From contig CANMQX010000005.1 of the NCBI GenBank assembly GCA_947500135.1, positions 372,001 through 436,000 on the forward strand: a stretch of 64,000 bases of DNA, read 5' to 3'. A program made the translations under genes and the position numbers. The first letter of the stretch is position 1; the number at the start of each line of letters is the position of its first letter. Source of the DNA: an uncultured Paracoccaceae bacterium (lineage in GTDB: Bacteria > Pseudomonadota > Alphaproteobacteria > Rhodobacterales > Rhodobacteraceae). The notes beneath the pieces are model-generated. The model worked only from the letters and a program-made list of their open reading frames with translations. It ran no database searches and was not told where the DNA came from. Positions 1 through 8,150 of this stretch are shown here, piece by piece.

Positions 1-1
1 C

Positions 2-631
2 TCCATGGGCCGCGGGTTGGTCCGTGACGATGTGAATGTCGTTATGTTTGACGAACCATTGACTGTCATCGACCCCCATCTGAAGTGGAAGCTGCGATCC
101 AAGCTGAAAGAGCTGCACCAAAAGGTGCGAGCGACCATGATCTATGTGACCCATGACCAGACAGAGGCGCTGACATTCGCCGATCAGGTCGTTGTCATGC
201 AGGAAGGCGAAATCGTGCAGATCGGGACACCGGTGGAGCTGTTCGAACGGCCCGCCCACACCTTTGTTGGCCATTTCATCGGCTCCCCCGGGATGAACGT
301 GCTGCCTTGCGAGGTGCGCGATGGTGGGGCATTTTTCGGCGACAACCTGATCACGCTGGAAGGCGCGATTGAACAGGGGGCCGGCACGGCAGAGATCGGC
401 GTGCGGCCTGAATTTGTGACGCTTGGCGATACGGGCTTGCCTGCCGTCGTTCACAAAGTGTCCGATGTTGGCCGCCATGCCGTGGTTGAGGCGAAAGTCG
501 GCGACATATCTGTCAAAGCTGTTCTTGAGAGCGAAGCGCCCGCGCAGGGTGCTTCGACACATCTGTCATTCGACGCCACAAAAACCCGACTTTACCGGGA
601 CGGTTGGATCGCCACGAGGACCGCACCATGA
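2..631 (+). CDS. glpT: glycerol-type ABC importer ATPase, 3' part (5' end outside window)
   Basis: ATP-hydrolysing subunit of a carbohydrate/polyol importer on the inner face of the membrane. The frame is open from base 2, so the Walker A and signature motifs lie outside the window. What remains (209 residues) starts just before Walker B (MFDEPL), followed by an unusual D-loop LTVIDPHLKW in place of the common LSNLDA, the switch histidine in YVTHDQTEAL, then a TOBE-like C-terminal half. The LTVIDPHLKW variant and the downstream DUF2160 gene point to the glycerol (GlpSTPQUV) subfamily known from rhizobia. Domain calls are from sequence; the substrate is inferred from gene order. The ATPase class is certain, glpT rather than glpS is less so. 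Confidence 0.82.
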   Translation, partial: SMGRGLVRDDVNVVMFDEPLTVIDPHLKWKLRSKLKELHQKVRATMIYVTHDQTEALTFADQVVVMQEGEIVQIGTPVELFERPAHTFVGHFIGSPGMNVLPCEVRDGGAFFGDNLITLEGAIEQGAGTAEIGVRPEFVTLGDTGLPAVVHKVSDVGRHAVVEAKVGDISVKAVLESEAPAQGASTHLSFDATKTRLYRDGWIATRTAP

Positions 632-726
632 GCAGGATACCCGCCCCGGACCTGATCTGGGGCCTTGTCCCCATCAACCATGAGGTCCCGGGTCAAGCCC
701 GGGACGGGCAAAGGAGCCGCAGATGA
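628..726 (+). other. 32-codon mini-ORF spanning a palindromic insertion between glpT and glpP
   Basis: The glpT stop overlaps an ATG (ATGA, 628-631) that opens a 32-codon frame ending in a TGA overlapping the glpP ATG (723-725). The middle holds a GC-rich palindrome (682-709), also found near 62.7 kb. The peptide resembles nothing I know. It is probably not a gene but the trace of a repeat that entered a former short junction, leaving ribosome coupling possible on both sides. A good Shine-Dalgarno AAAGGAG (710-716) serves glpP independently. Confidence 0.35.
682..709. repeat. GC-rich palindromic dispersed repeat, copy 1
   Basis: 28 bp containing the inverted repeat GTCCCGGG-TCAAG-CCCGGGAC. 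The same 28 bp occurs in reverse orientation at 62726-62753 without a mismatch. It looks like a REP-type dispersed palindrome; here it lies inside an operon between an ATPase and a permease gene, where it could form an RNA hairpin. Confidence 0.8.
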
Positions 727-1586
727 AAACCCAAAATCAAAAAGCGTGGTTCTTTGTGCTGCCGGTCCTGCTGCTGGTCGCGTTCAACGCGCTGATCCCG
801 ATGATGACCGTGGTCAATTATTCGGTGCAGGAAACCTTTGGTAACAACATCTTTTTCTGGGAAGGCGTCCGCTGGTTCGAAGAATTGCTGAACTCTGACC
901 GCTTTCATGCAGCCCTTGGTCGTCAGTTCCTGTTTACCGGCATCATTCTGGCCATTGAAATCCCGCTGGGCATCGCCATTGCGCTGGCCATGCCGCGCAG
1001 CGGGCCCTGGGTACCTGTTTGTCTGGTCTTGATGGCATTGCCGATGCTGATCCCTTGGAATGTTGTGGGGGCGATGTGGAACATCTTTGCCCTGCCGGAC
1101 ATTGGATTGCTGGGCTATTTCATGAACACCACGCTGGGCATCGATTATGACATGACCCAGAACCCATTTGCCGCTTGGGCCACGATCATCACGATGGATG
1201 TCTGGCACTGGACCTCGCTTGTGGTGCTGCTGTCCTATGCGGGGCTCGTGTCAATCCCGGACGCCTATTATCAGGCGGCGAAGATCGACGGGGCATCCAG
1301 CTGGTCTGTCTTTCGCTATATCCAACTGCCCAAGATGAAACAGGTACTAACCATCGCGATCCTGTTGCGGTTCATGGACAGTTTCAACATCTACACAGAG
1401 GTATTTGTGATGACCGGTGGCGGCCCGGGCAATTCGACAACCTTCCTGTCGATTGATCTGGTGAAAATCGCGCTTGGGCAGTTTGACCTGGGACCAGCGG
1501 CGGCCATGTCACTGATCTATTTCGCGATCACGCTGCTGGTGTCCTGGCTGTTCTACACATTGATGACGAAGGATGACGCGAAATGA
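723..1586 (+). CDS. glpP: glycerol-type ABC importer permease 1
   Basis: Inner-membrane permease of the MalF/UgpA type, 287 residues. A hydrophobic first segment starts near residue 9 and several more membrane spans follow. The EAA loop that contacts the ATPase is visible around residues 175-200 (DAYYQAAKIDGASSW...FRYIQLP). The ATG at 723 has Shine-Dalgarno AAAGGAG six bases upstream. The stop overlaps the start of the next permease (ATGA), so the two are translationally coupled. Glycerol as substrate is inferred from the DUF2160 gene of the same operon; otherwise it is a generic carbohydrate permease. Confidence 0.85.
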   Translation: MKTQNQKAWFFVLPVLLLVAFNALIPMMTVVNYSVQETFGNNIFFWEGVRWFEELLNSDRFHAALGRQFLFTGIILAIEIPLGIAIALAMPRSGPWVPVCLVLMALPMLIPWNVVGAMWNIFALPDIGLLGYFMNTTLGIDYDMTQNPFAAWATIITMDVWHWTSLVVLLSYAGLVSIPDAYYQAAKIDGASSWSVFRYIQLPKMKQVLTIAILLRFMDSFNIYTEVFVMTGGGPGNSTTFLSIDLVKIALGQFDLGPAAAMSLIYFAITLLVSWLFYTLMTKDDAK

Positions 1587-2380
1587 GAAAACGCAATCTG
1601 ATCCCGATCATCTATATCCTGTTCCTGATGCTGCCGATCTACTGGCTGGTCGCAATGAGCTTCAAGACAACCAATGAAATCCTGTCAGGCTTCTCGCTAT
1701 TCCCGCAGACTTTCACTTGGGACAACTACGTCACGATCTTCACCGATCCGTCATGGTATCTGACCTATGTCAATTCGATCCTATATGTGTCGATCAACAC
1801 GGTGATCTCGATCTGTGTGGCCCTGCCTGCCGCTTACGCGTTTTCGCGCTACCGGTTTTTGGGTGACAAGACGCTGTTCTTCTGGCTGCTGACCAATCGG
1901 ATGGCCCCTGCGGCAGTGTTCGTTTTGCCGTTCTTCCAGCTTTATTCGGCTGTCGGTCTGTTTGATACGCATATCGCCGTGGCGCTGGCGCATTGCCTGT
2001 TCAATATCCCGCTGGCGGTCTGGATTTTGGAAGGGTTCATGTCCGGCGTGCCAAAGGAATTGGATGAAACGGCCTATGTCGATGGCTATTCCTTCCCCCG
2101 CTTTTTCACCACGATTTTTCTGCCATCGATCAAGGCGGGCGTCGGGGTCGCCGCGTTCTTCTGCTTCATGTTCTCTTGGGTGGAACTGCTGCTGGCCAAA
2201 AACCTGACGGCGGTCGAGGCCAAACCAATCGCTGCCGCTATGACCAAAACCGCATCAAGTGCGGGGTATGAATTGGGGTTGCTGGCAGCAGCGGGTACGC
2301 TGACCATCATTCCGGGCGCCATCGTTGTCTATTTCGTTCGAAACTACATTGCCAAGGGCTTTGCCCTGGGGAGGGTCTGA
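1583..2380 (+). CDS. glpQ: glycerol-type ABC importer permease 2
   Basis: Second inner-membrane permease (MalG/UgpE type), 265 residues with about six hydrophobic spans; the first is at residues 7-25. The ATPase-contacting EAA loop appears as ELDETAYVDGYSFPRFF...IFLPSIK near residues 155-185. The start overlaps the preceding gene by four bases and the stop shares one base with the following ATG (TGATG), so ATPase, two permeases and the small membrane protein read as one operon. Pairs with the permease at 723-1586. Confidence 0.85.
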   Translation: MRKRNLIPIIYILFLMLPIYWLVAMSFKTTNEILSGFSLFPQTFTWDNYVTIFTDPSWYLTYVNSILYVSINTVISICVALPAAYAFSRYRFLGDKTLFFWLLTNRMAPAAVFVLPFFQLYSAVGLFDTHIAVALAHCLFNIPLAVWILEGFMSGVPKELDETAYVDGYSFPRFFTTIFLPSIKAGVGVAAFFCFMFSWVELLLAKNLTAVEAKPIAAAMTKTASSAGYELGLLAAAGTLTIIPGAIVVYFVRNYIAKGFALGRV

Positions 2381-2658
2381 TGCTGTCATGGATGGCCTGG
2401 ACATGGCCAACAGGCCTGTTTTTCATCGCACTTTTTGCCGCGATGGGCGTGATCACCTTTATCGAAATCCGCTATCCCGGCACCAGCGAACGCAAGGGCG
2501 TGCTAGGCCTGACCACTACACGGGGTGACCGGCTGTTTCTGGGGCTTCTTGGGTCGGCCTACATCATGCTGGGCTGGTTGGGCCTTTTTGGCACACCGTT
2601 ATGGGTTCCACTTGGCCTGGCGATTGCATGGCTCATCTTTTGCTTTTGGAAAGTCTGA
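2380..2658 (+). CDS. glpU: DUF2160 small membrane protein of the glycerol importer
   Basis: 92-residue integral membrane protein with three hydrophobic stretches (about residues 7-25, 48-68 and 70-90) and a central soluble part with YPGTSERKGVLGLTTTRGDR. This matches the DUF2160/GlpU family, which accompanies glycerol ABC importers and whose own function is not settled. It is the gene that makes glycerol the best substrate guess. In the rhizobial operon the periplasmic binding protein glpV follows glpU; here a BlaI-type regulator follows instead, so the binding protein must be elsewhere. Confidence 0.78.
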   Translation: MLSWMAWTWPTGLFFIALFAAMGVITFIEIRYPGTSERKGVLGLTTTRGDRLFLGLLGSAYIMLGWLGLFGTPLWVPLGLAIAWLIFCFWKV

Positions 2659-2744
2659 TGCTCAAATCCCTTGGAAAAACGAAGGGTTTCGTATTTAGTC
2701 CTGAACTGGAGGGGCGAGCAGGCCAAACCACGACGGGACCAAAA

Positions 2745-3140
2745 ATGCGGCAGAAAAAGCGTAACGAGTTTTTGACAGAAGTCGAACTTGAGTTCATGAC
2801 CGAACTTTGGACGCTTGGAAAAGGCAGTGTGCGCCACGTGCTTGCACAGCTGAACCCTGACCGCAATCTGGCCTACACATCTGCAGCAACAATCCTGCGG
2901 ATCATGGAACAGAAGGGTTTCGTCAGCAGCGAAAAGAAGGGCAAGACCTTCATCTATTCGCCGGTTTTGGCAAAGGACGCCTATCAATCGCGCACCTTGC
3001 GTGATTTGTCCGAAAAACTGTTCGACGGCACGCCCGCGTCGCTTGTGGCGCGACTTGTCACTGATGACGGCATGTCCGAAGAGGCCCTCAAAGAGATACA
3101 GGCATTGTTGGAGCAGAGGTTGACCGATGATTCCCCTTGA
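2745..3140 (+). CDS. BlaI/MecI/CopY-family repressor
   Basis: 131-residue winged-helix repressor. The N-terminal half carries the family signature (FLTEVELEFMTELWTLGKGSVRHVLAQL, then YTSAATILRIMEQKGFV and KGKTFIYSPVL), followed by a helical dimerisation tail. The ATG at 2745 is preferred because GGGA lies six bases upstream and the family motif begins about ten residues in; a longer frame runs back into glpU. It overlaps the M56 peptidase gene by 14 bases. In the family such a repressor is inactivated by the partner membrane protease. No beta-lactamase or PBP gene is adjacent, so the target is unknown. Confidence 0.88.
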   Translation: MRQKKRNEFLTEVELEFMTELWTLGKGSVRHVLAQLNPDRNLAYTSAATILRIMEQKGFVSSEKKGKTFIYSPVLAKDAYQSRTLRDLSEKLFDGTPASLVARLVTDDGMSEEALKEIQALLEQRLTDDSP

Positions 3141-4227
3141 TGCCTTTCTAAACGCCTATATCGACGCGAATATCCTTCTGGCCCTCGCAGCCATTCTTTG
3201 GGTTCTGACCCGATCCACCTTGACCCGAACGCGGTTGCGCACCGCGTTTACAACGCAACTGCGGCTTATCTACGGTTTGCTGATCGTTATTGCATGCACC
3301 CCGTTGCTGGTTGCAGGGATTGCGACCTTGGGCAACCCTGTTGCGGTGAACCTGTCCGATATTGCGGTCGCGCAATATCTTGATGGCCGCTTTGCGATGG
3401 CACCGACCCAGTTTGAACAATTGCTGATGACACGCGATATCATCGTGAACGAGGTCGTGACGCTCAGCAGCCCAACCGGGCAGTTGATTGCGGCCATTCT
3501 GGTCACGGGCATCGGCCTTGCCCTGCTGCGGCTCCTGACAAGTGCCAGCAATTTGCGCCGCCTGATCAACAACAGCTATGCTTGGCGGCGGGTTGGCAAT
3601 CTGCATATTCGGCTGACTGATGCCACGCATGTGCCCTTTTCCACGGCGACACTGCGCCGGCGTTACATCATCCTGCCATCAGGAATGTTGTCCCAACCAA
3701 CCGACCTGAAGATCGCACTGGCCCATGAATTGCAACATATCCGTCAAGGCGACCTACATTGGGAATTACTGCTGGAAATGCTGCGCCCGATCTTTGTCTT
3801 CAACCCGGCCATGTCACTGTTCAAACGCGATGTGGAACGGCTGCGCGAACTGGCCTGCGACCAACAAGTGCTGCAACGCTCCGGGTTGAACCCGCTGGAT
3901 TACGGCACCTGCCTTTTGCGTGTCTGCCGCAATGCGTTGCGACAGGATAAGCAGCGCCAAATCGCATTACCAACCGTCGCGTTGTTGCAGATTACCGGCG
4001 GCGGTACAGCCGAACGTTTCCTGCGTCAGCGGGTCACAGAGATGGTCCATGCCCGCCGGGCTGCGAACCCGGGTTGGATGATCCCTGCGCTGTTGCTGCC
4101 ACTGGCCCTGATGATGGCTCTTGGTGCCGTTTCGATCCAGCGATCAGGCGATTGGTCACAGGATCGGCTGATGCTCTCGACCATTGTCAATCTGGAACGG
4201 CTGAACCAGCGCAACGGCATGAACTAA
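3127..4227 (+). CDS. BlaR1-like M56 membrane metallopeptidase
   Basis: 366-residue membrane protease, presumed partner of the repressor just upstream. Hydrophobic spans occur near residues 14-30, 45-68, 116-135 and 315-335. The zinc-protease motif HEXXH is present as HELQH in the loop after the third span, with the downstream acidic motif RLRELACDQ. After the last span only about 35 residues remain, so the penicillin-binding sensor domain of true BlaR1 is absent. It probably senses another envelope signal, or responds through its membrane part. Role inferred from family and gene pairing. Confidence 0.85.
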   Translation: MIPLDAFLNAYIDANILLALAAILWVLTRSTLTRTRLRTAFTTQLRLIYGLLIVIACTPLLVAGIATLGNPVAVNLSDIAVAQYLDGRFAMAPTQFEQLLMTRDIIVNEVVTLSSPTGQLIAAILVTGIGLALLRLLTSASNLRRLINNSYAWRRVGNLHIRLTDATHVPFSTATLRRRYIILPSGMLSQPTDLKIALAHELQHIRQGDLHWELLLEMLRPIFVFNPAMSLFKRDVERLRELACDQQVLQRSGLNPLDYGTCLLRVCRNALRQDKQRQIALPTVALLQITGGGTAERFLRQRVTEMVHARRAANPGWMIPALLLPLALMMALGAVSIQRSGDWSQDRLMLSTIVNLERLNQRNGMN

Positions 4228-4269
4228 CCGCTGTTCACGGTTGAGCCGGGCGCGCTGCCGCAGTAAGCC

Positions 4270-5010
4270 ATGATGATGACCCAGCATGGCACAGATCCCG
4301 AATTCCGGCCCCTTGGGGTGGATGGTATCCTTGTCCGGTTTTCTAAGGTGCTGACGGATCAGGCCAATGCTGCCGCGCTCGCCTTTCGCGATGTCGTGCA
4401 GCAACAAGGACTTGATGGCGTGACAGAGGTCGCGTCATCGCTCACCTCGATCCGTGTGGTTTTTGACCCCGCCGTGACCAATAGGGCCGTCCTACAAACG
4501 CAATTGCAGGATCTGGTCCACGAGCATGCCACCGACACCCCGGCGGCGAAACGGCTGTGGCATATCCCCGTCGCATTCGGCCCCGCCCACGCCCCGCAAT
4601 TGGGCGAGGCAGCAAAACTGGCAGGCGCGACCGAGGCGCAGGCCATCGCCGACCTTACCGATCAAACCATGCGGGTCATCGCAATCGGCTTTGCCCCCGG
4701 CCAGCCTTACCTTGGCATGCTGCCCGCCCATTGGGACATTCCCCGGCAGACGACCCTGACAGAAAGGCTACCGCGCGGGGCGTTGATCACCGCTGTGCGC
4801 CAGTTGATCATCTGGGCCGCCGAAGCGCCCACCGGCTGGCGCCATATCGGGCAGACAGCCTTCGACGTTTACCGGCCCGATGCCGATCAGCCGTTTGCCT
4901 TTGCCCCCGGCGACACCGTTCGATTTGTGCATGTGCCAGACAATGAGATGGCCGATCTGCTGGCCACTGCCGATGCTGATGGCGGCGCCCGATGCGAGGT
5001 CTTGCAATGA
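4270..5010 (+). CDS. pxpB: 5-oxoprolinase subunit PxpB
   Basis: 246-residue carboxyltransferase-domain-1 (KipI/PxpB) protein. With PxpC and PxpA it forms the ATP-dependent 5-oxoprolinase that opens 5-oxo-L-proline to glutamate in the cytoplasm. Family features include the N-terminal GVDGILVRF, the central PVAFGPAHAPQL and the strongly typical IGFAPGQPYLGMLP (about residues 137-150), followed by PTGWRHIGQTAFDVYRP. The start could be any of three consecutive ATGs (4270, 4273, 4276). It ends four bases into pxpC. The order pxpB-pxpC-pxpA with overlaps makes the assignment firm. Confidence 0.92.
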   Translation: MMMTQHGTDPEFRPLGVDGILVRFSKVLTDQANAAALAFRDVVQQQGLDGVTEVASSLTSIRVVFDPAVTNRAVLQTQLQDLVHEHATDTPAAKRLWHIPVAFGPAHAPQLGEAAKLAGATEAQAIADLTDQTMRVIAIGFAPGQPYLGMLPAHWDIPRQTTLTERLPRGALITAVRQLIIWAAEAPTGWRHIGQTAFDVYRPDADQPFAFAPGDTVRFVHVPDNEMADLLATADADGGARCEVLQ

Positions 5011-6023
5011 TGCTGACCGTGCATGATATCGGCCCCGGCGTCACGATCCAGGACCTCGGCCGCCCCGGCTGGACCGCGCGCGGTCTTTCGCAAGGCGGCG
5101 CGGTTGATCGATTGGCGCTGTTGGAAGCGGCGGCCCTTCTGGGCGCCGATCCCGGGCAGGCTGTGCTTGAAATGATGGGCTTTGGCGGCAGCTTCAGCCC
5201 CGATCAGGACACGCGCATCGCCCTGACCGGTGCTGTGATGCAGGCCAGTATCGATGGGGCGCCCGTTGCGCCCAATACCAGCCAATTGCTGCGCGCCGGT
5301 CAGCGGCTGACCATCGGCGGTGCCCGGCAAGGTGTCTACGGTTATCTGGCACTTGCCGGTGGCATGCAAACCCCGCAGATCATGGATAGCCGTGCCGCCC
5401 ATCTGACAGCCGGGATCAACGGTCTGGTGCAGGCGGGTGACACGATCCCGGTGGGCCCGGATCATGACTTTCTGGCCGGACCGGTGACCTTGCCCGTTGA
5501 TGACCGGCTCAGCGGCGGTGCCATCCGCATCATGCCCGGACCGCAGACGGATTACTTTGCCCCCGAGACACTTGAACGCTTTGCCAATACCCCGTTTCGA
5601 CGCAGCCCGCGTGGCAATCGGCAGGGCGCGCGGCTTGACTGCGACGGACCGGGTTTCACGATGGCGGGCGCAACCAATATCGCCTCTGATCTGGTGCTGC
5701 CCGGCGATTTGCAAATGACCGGTGACGGGGTACCCTATGTCCTGCTGGCGGAATGCCAGACCATCGGGGGCTATCCCCGGATCGGGACCGTGATCCCGGC
5801 TGATCTGCCAAAGGTCGCACAGGCGATGCCGGGTGCGCATTTGCAATTTACATGGCTGGATGTTGCGGATGCGGATGCGACGAACCAGCCCGAGCGGGTT
5901 ATCCTTCAAACGCTGCGCCATGCATGCACGGCCATGCGGCGCGATCCGCATGAGATTGCGGATTTGCTCAGCTATCAACTGATCAGCGGCATGACCCCCG
6001 GTGATGATTTGGAAAGACCTTGA
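5007..6023 (+). CDS. pxpC: 5-oxoprolinase subunit PxpC
   Basis: 338-residue carboxyltransferase-domain-2 (KipA/PxpC) protein. The N-terminus VHDIGPGVTIQDLGRPGW and the following SQGGAVDRLALLEAAALLG are family hallmarks; toward the C-terminus ECQTIGGYPRIGTVIPADL is also characteristic. The ATG at 5007 overlaps the pxpB stop (ATGA); an ATG at 5010 is equally possible and a longer frame from 4992 is not needed. It acts with PxpB and PxpA in 5-oxoproline hydrolysis. Confidence 0.92.
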   Translation: MMLTVHDIGPGVTIQDLGRPGWTARGLSQGGAVDRLALLEAAALLGADPGQAVLEMMGFGGSFSPDQDTRIALTGAVMQASIDGAPVAPNTSQLLRAGQRLTIGGARQGVYGYLALAGGMQTPQIMDSRAAHLTAGINGLVQAGDTIPVGPDHDFLAGPVTLPVDDRLSGGAIRIMPGPQTDYFAPETLERFANTPFRRSPRGNRQGARLDCDGPGFTMAGATNIASDLVLPGDLQMTGDGVPYVLLAECQTIGGYPRIGTVIPADLPKVAQAMPGAHLQFTWLDVADADATNQPERVILQTLRHACTAMRRDPHEIADLLSYQLISGMTPGDDLERP

Positions 6024-6024
6024 T

Positions 6025-6783
6025 ATGACACGTAAAATCGATCTGAATTCAGATATGGGCGAAGGCTTTGGCCCTTGGAAAATGGGTGATGACGCCGCCC
6101 TTTTGGATGTCGTGACATCGGCCAATATCGCCTGCGGTTTTCATGCAGGTGACCCCGATGTGATGGCCCAAACGATGGCGATTGCGGTCGAAAACGGTGT
6201 TGGGATCGGGGCACATCCGGGCTTTGCCGACCTCAAGGGGTTTGGGCGCAGACGGCTGCCAATACCCCATGATGAACTGGCCAACGCGGTTGCCTATCAG
6301 CTAGGTGCGTCCCAAGCGATGGCGCGGCGCGCGGGCGGGCGTGTCCGCCACCTGAAACTGCACGGGGCACTGGCCAATATGGCATCCGAGGATCAGGCGC
6401 TGGCGACGGCCTGTTATCGGGGGGCGCTGGACGTGGACCCGGATATCGTGATCATGGTTCTGGCCGCCACCGCCCAAGAAAAGGCGGTGCATGCGTTGGG
6501 GTGCAACTATGCCGGTGAAATCTTTGCTGACCGGGCTTACGAGGATGACGCGACGTTGGTGGATCGCAGCAAGCCGGGCGCGGTTTTGCATGACCCAAAA
6601 GAAGCCGCCACACGCATTCTGGGCATGCTAGAGGCCGGGGCAATAATTGCCGAAAGCGGCAAACACATCCCTTGCCGGATCGATACGATCTGCCTGCATG
6701 GTGATACGCCTGCTGCGGTGGCCATGGCGCAAGCCGTGCGCGCGCATCTGACGGAAGCAGGGGTGACGCTTGCGCCGCTTTAG
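6025..6783 (+). CDS. pxpA: 5-oxoprolinase subunit PxpA (LamB/YcsF family)
   Basis: 252-residue LamB/YcsF-fold protein completing 5-oxoprolinase. The N-terminus reads KIDLNSDMGEGFGPW, then SANIACGFHAGDPDVM, GIGAHPGFAD and VRHLKLHGAL, all conserved in the family, and DTICLHGDTPAAV near the end. The ATG at 6025 has GGAAAG eight bases upstream and follows the pxpC stop by one base; the longer GTG frame from 6001 lies inside pxpC. Confidence 0.93.
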   Translation: MTRKIDLNSDMGEGFGPWKMGDDAALLDVVTSANIACGFHAGDPDVMAQTMAIAVENGVGIGAHPGFADLKGFGRRRLPIPHDELANAVAYQLGASQAMARRAGGRVRHLKLHGALANMASEDQALATACYRGALDVDPDIVIMVLAATAQEKAVHALGCNYAGEIFADRAYEDDATLVDRSKPGAVLHDPKEAATRILGMLEAGAIIAESGKHIPCRIDTICLHGDTPAAVAMAQAVRAHLTEAGVTLAPL

Positions 6784-6921
6784 GCGGCATCTGCATTTGG
6801 ATCGTATCACCGGCGCGCGCGCATCTTCAAATTTTTCCGAAGGCTCCTGCGGGGGCGCGGTTGGTTCTTTCCAACAGGTCCGCGCTGGGCTCTAATGGCG
6901 GGGTATAAACCGGAGCATCCC

Positions 6922-7743
6922 ATGCCCAAATCCTCCTATTACGCGCCAACAGGCGGCCTGCCGCCACAAACCCATCTGCTGACAGATCGGGCTATGTTTA
7001 CAACGGCTTATGCCGTTATTCCCAAGGGAACGATGACCGATATCGTCACCAGTAATCTGCCCTTTTGGGACCAGACCCGCGCCTGGGTTCTGGCCCGCCC
7101 CCTGTCAGGATTTGCCGAGACATTCAGCCAATACATCATGGAGGTTAGCCCCGGTGGTGGCAGCACAAATCCCGAAACTGACCCGGACGCCCAAGGCGTC
7201 ATTTTTGTGGTCGATGGTGCGGTGACGCTGACCATTGCCGGTGTGGCATATGAGATGGCTTCGGGAGGCTATGCGTATCTGCCGCCCGGCTGTGACTGGC
7301 AGCTACAAAACAACAGCGATGTGACAGCGCGGTTCCATTGGGTTCGCAAACGATATCAGGCAGTTAACGGCATTGCGAAACCCGTGGCCTTTGTCTCTGA
7401 CGAAGGCGCTGCGACCACTGTTGCGATGCCCGGAACGGATGATAAATGGCAGACTACCCGCTTTGTCGATCCCGGCGATATGCGCCACGATATGCATGTG
7501 AATATCGTGACATTCCAGCCCGGTGCAGTGATCCCCTTTGCGGAAACGCATGTCATGGAACACGGGCTTTATGTGCTTGAGGGCAAAGCGGTTTATCGGC
7601 TCAATCAGGACTGGGTCGAGGTTGAGGCGGGCGATTTCATGTGGCTGCGCGCGTTCTGCCCGCAAGCCTGTTATGCCGGTGGTCCGGGGCCGTTCCGCTA
7701 TCTGCTTTACAAGGACGTAAACCGGCATATGCCGCTGGGGTGA
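6922..7743 (+). CDS. allE: (S)-ureidoglycine aminohydrolase (bicupin)
   Basis: 273-residue two-cupin protein of the AllE/UGHY type, which releases ammonia from (S)-ureidoglycine in purine (allantoin) breakdown. The N-terminal cupin spans roughly residues 60-150 (EVSPGGGSTNPETDPDAQGVIFVV, then GGYAYLPPG) and the C-terminal cupin about 185-265 (HVNIVTFQPGAVIPFAETHVMEHGLYVLEG), whose His and Glu residues match the metal site. The ATG at 6922 follows GGAG at 6912-6915; an upstream frame from 6895 lacks this. No other allantoin gene is in the window. It stands alone, with 138 non-coding bases upstream. Confidence 0.82.
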   Translation: MPKSSYYAPTGGLPPQTHLLTDRAMFTTAYAVIPKGTMTDIVTSNLPFWDQTRAWVLARPLSGFAETFSQYIMEVSPGGGSTNPETDPDAQGVIFVVDGAVTLTIAGVAYEMASGGYAYLPPGCDWQLQNNSDVTARFHWVRKRYQAVNGIAKPVAFVSDEGAATTVAMPGTDDKWQTTRFVDPGDMRHDMHVNIVTFQPGAVIPFAETHVMEHGLYVLEGKAVYRLNQDWVEVEAGDFMWLRAFCPQACYAGGPGPFRYLLYKDVNRHMPLG

Positions 7744-8150
7744 TGCAACGTTCGGTGGAGGTGCGTACGGTGCCATGCGCCAATTTTTGCCGAATCATAG
7801 GTTAACGCCAGTGTTTGTTGGTAAATCATCGGTCGGCAAAGCGTCGGCGGCACGTCGGCAAAACGTCGGACCCCTTTGCGTAGTATTGCGGGTTTACGTA
7901 TGCGTGCGGTGGAAGTGTTAACACGACGTTAGGGTTTGCAACTATCCGCGTCGTACCACAGGTAGTTGCATTGAAACGACAGGCCGAGAACGCTCATCTA
8001 AATGTCGGCTTTGAGCCCAATTTGACCGATGCTACGCGATGTAGCGAAGTCCGCTTTTAGCCTGGCCTTGCTCTGAAAGACGATTGCCCTGTTGCAACTC
8101 AGAGTTTTCGGCGGCAGCTTGTTGATTGCGTCCGAGAAAGCAGGATGGCC
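7744..8150. other. 407-bp non-coding region with phased direct repeats and an inverted repeat
   Basis: No convincing gene, tRNA or rRNA. It holds four GTCGG motifs exactly 11 bp apart (7832-7869), two GTTAAC sites (near 7801 and 7918), and an 8-bp perfect inverted repeat TGCAACTA/TAGTTGCA (7937-7944 and 7963-7970, 18-nt loop). It probably contains the promoter of the secreted protein that follows. Confidence 0.6.
7832..7869. repeat. four GTCGG direct repeats at exact 11-bp spacing
   Basis: GTCGG begins at 7832, 7843, 7854 and 7865. Units 1 and 3 differ by a single base (GTCGGCAAAGC and GTCGGCAAAAC); unit 2 is GTCGGCGGCAC. An 11-bp period puts all copies on one helix face, as in tandem activator boxes, though a decaying minisatellite is the alternative. 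Confidence 0.6.

Noticed and set aside
4887-6125. 412-codon reverse-strand frame across pxpC
   Set aside because: Antisense shadow of the clearly identified pxpC/pxpA genes; low-complexity product without family motifs.
7744-8150. Possible tRNA or structured RNA in the long gap
   Set aside because: No cloverleaf or CCA-type end found; only short inverted and direct repeats.
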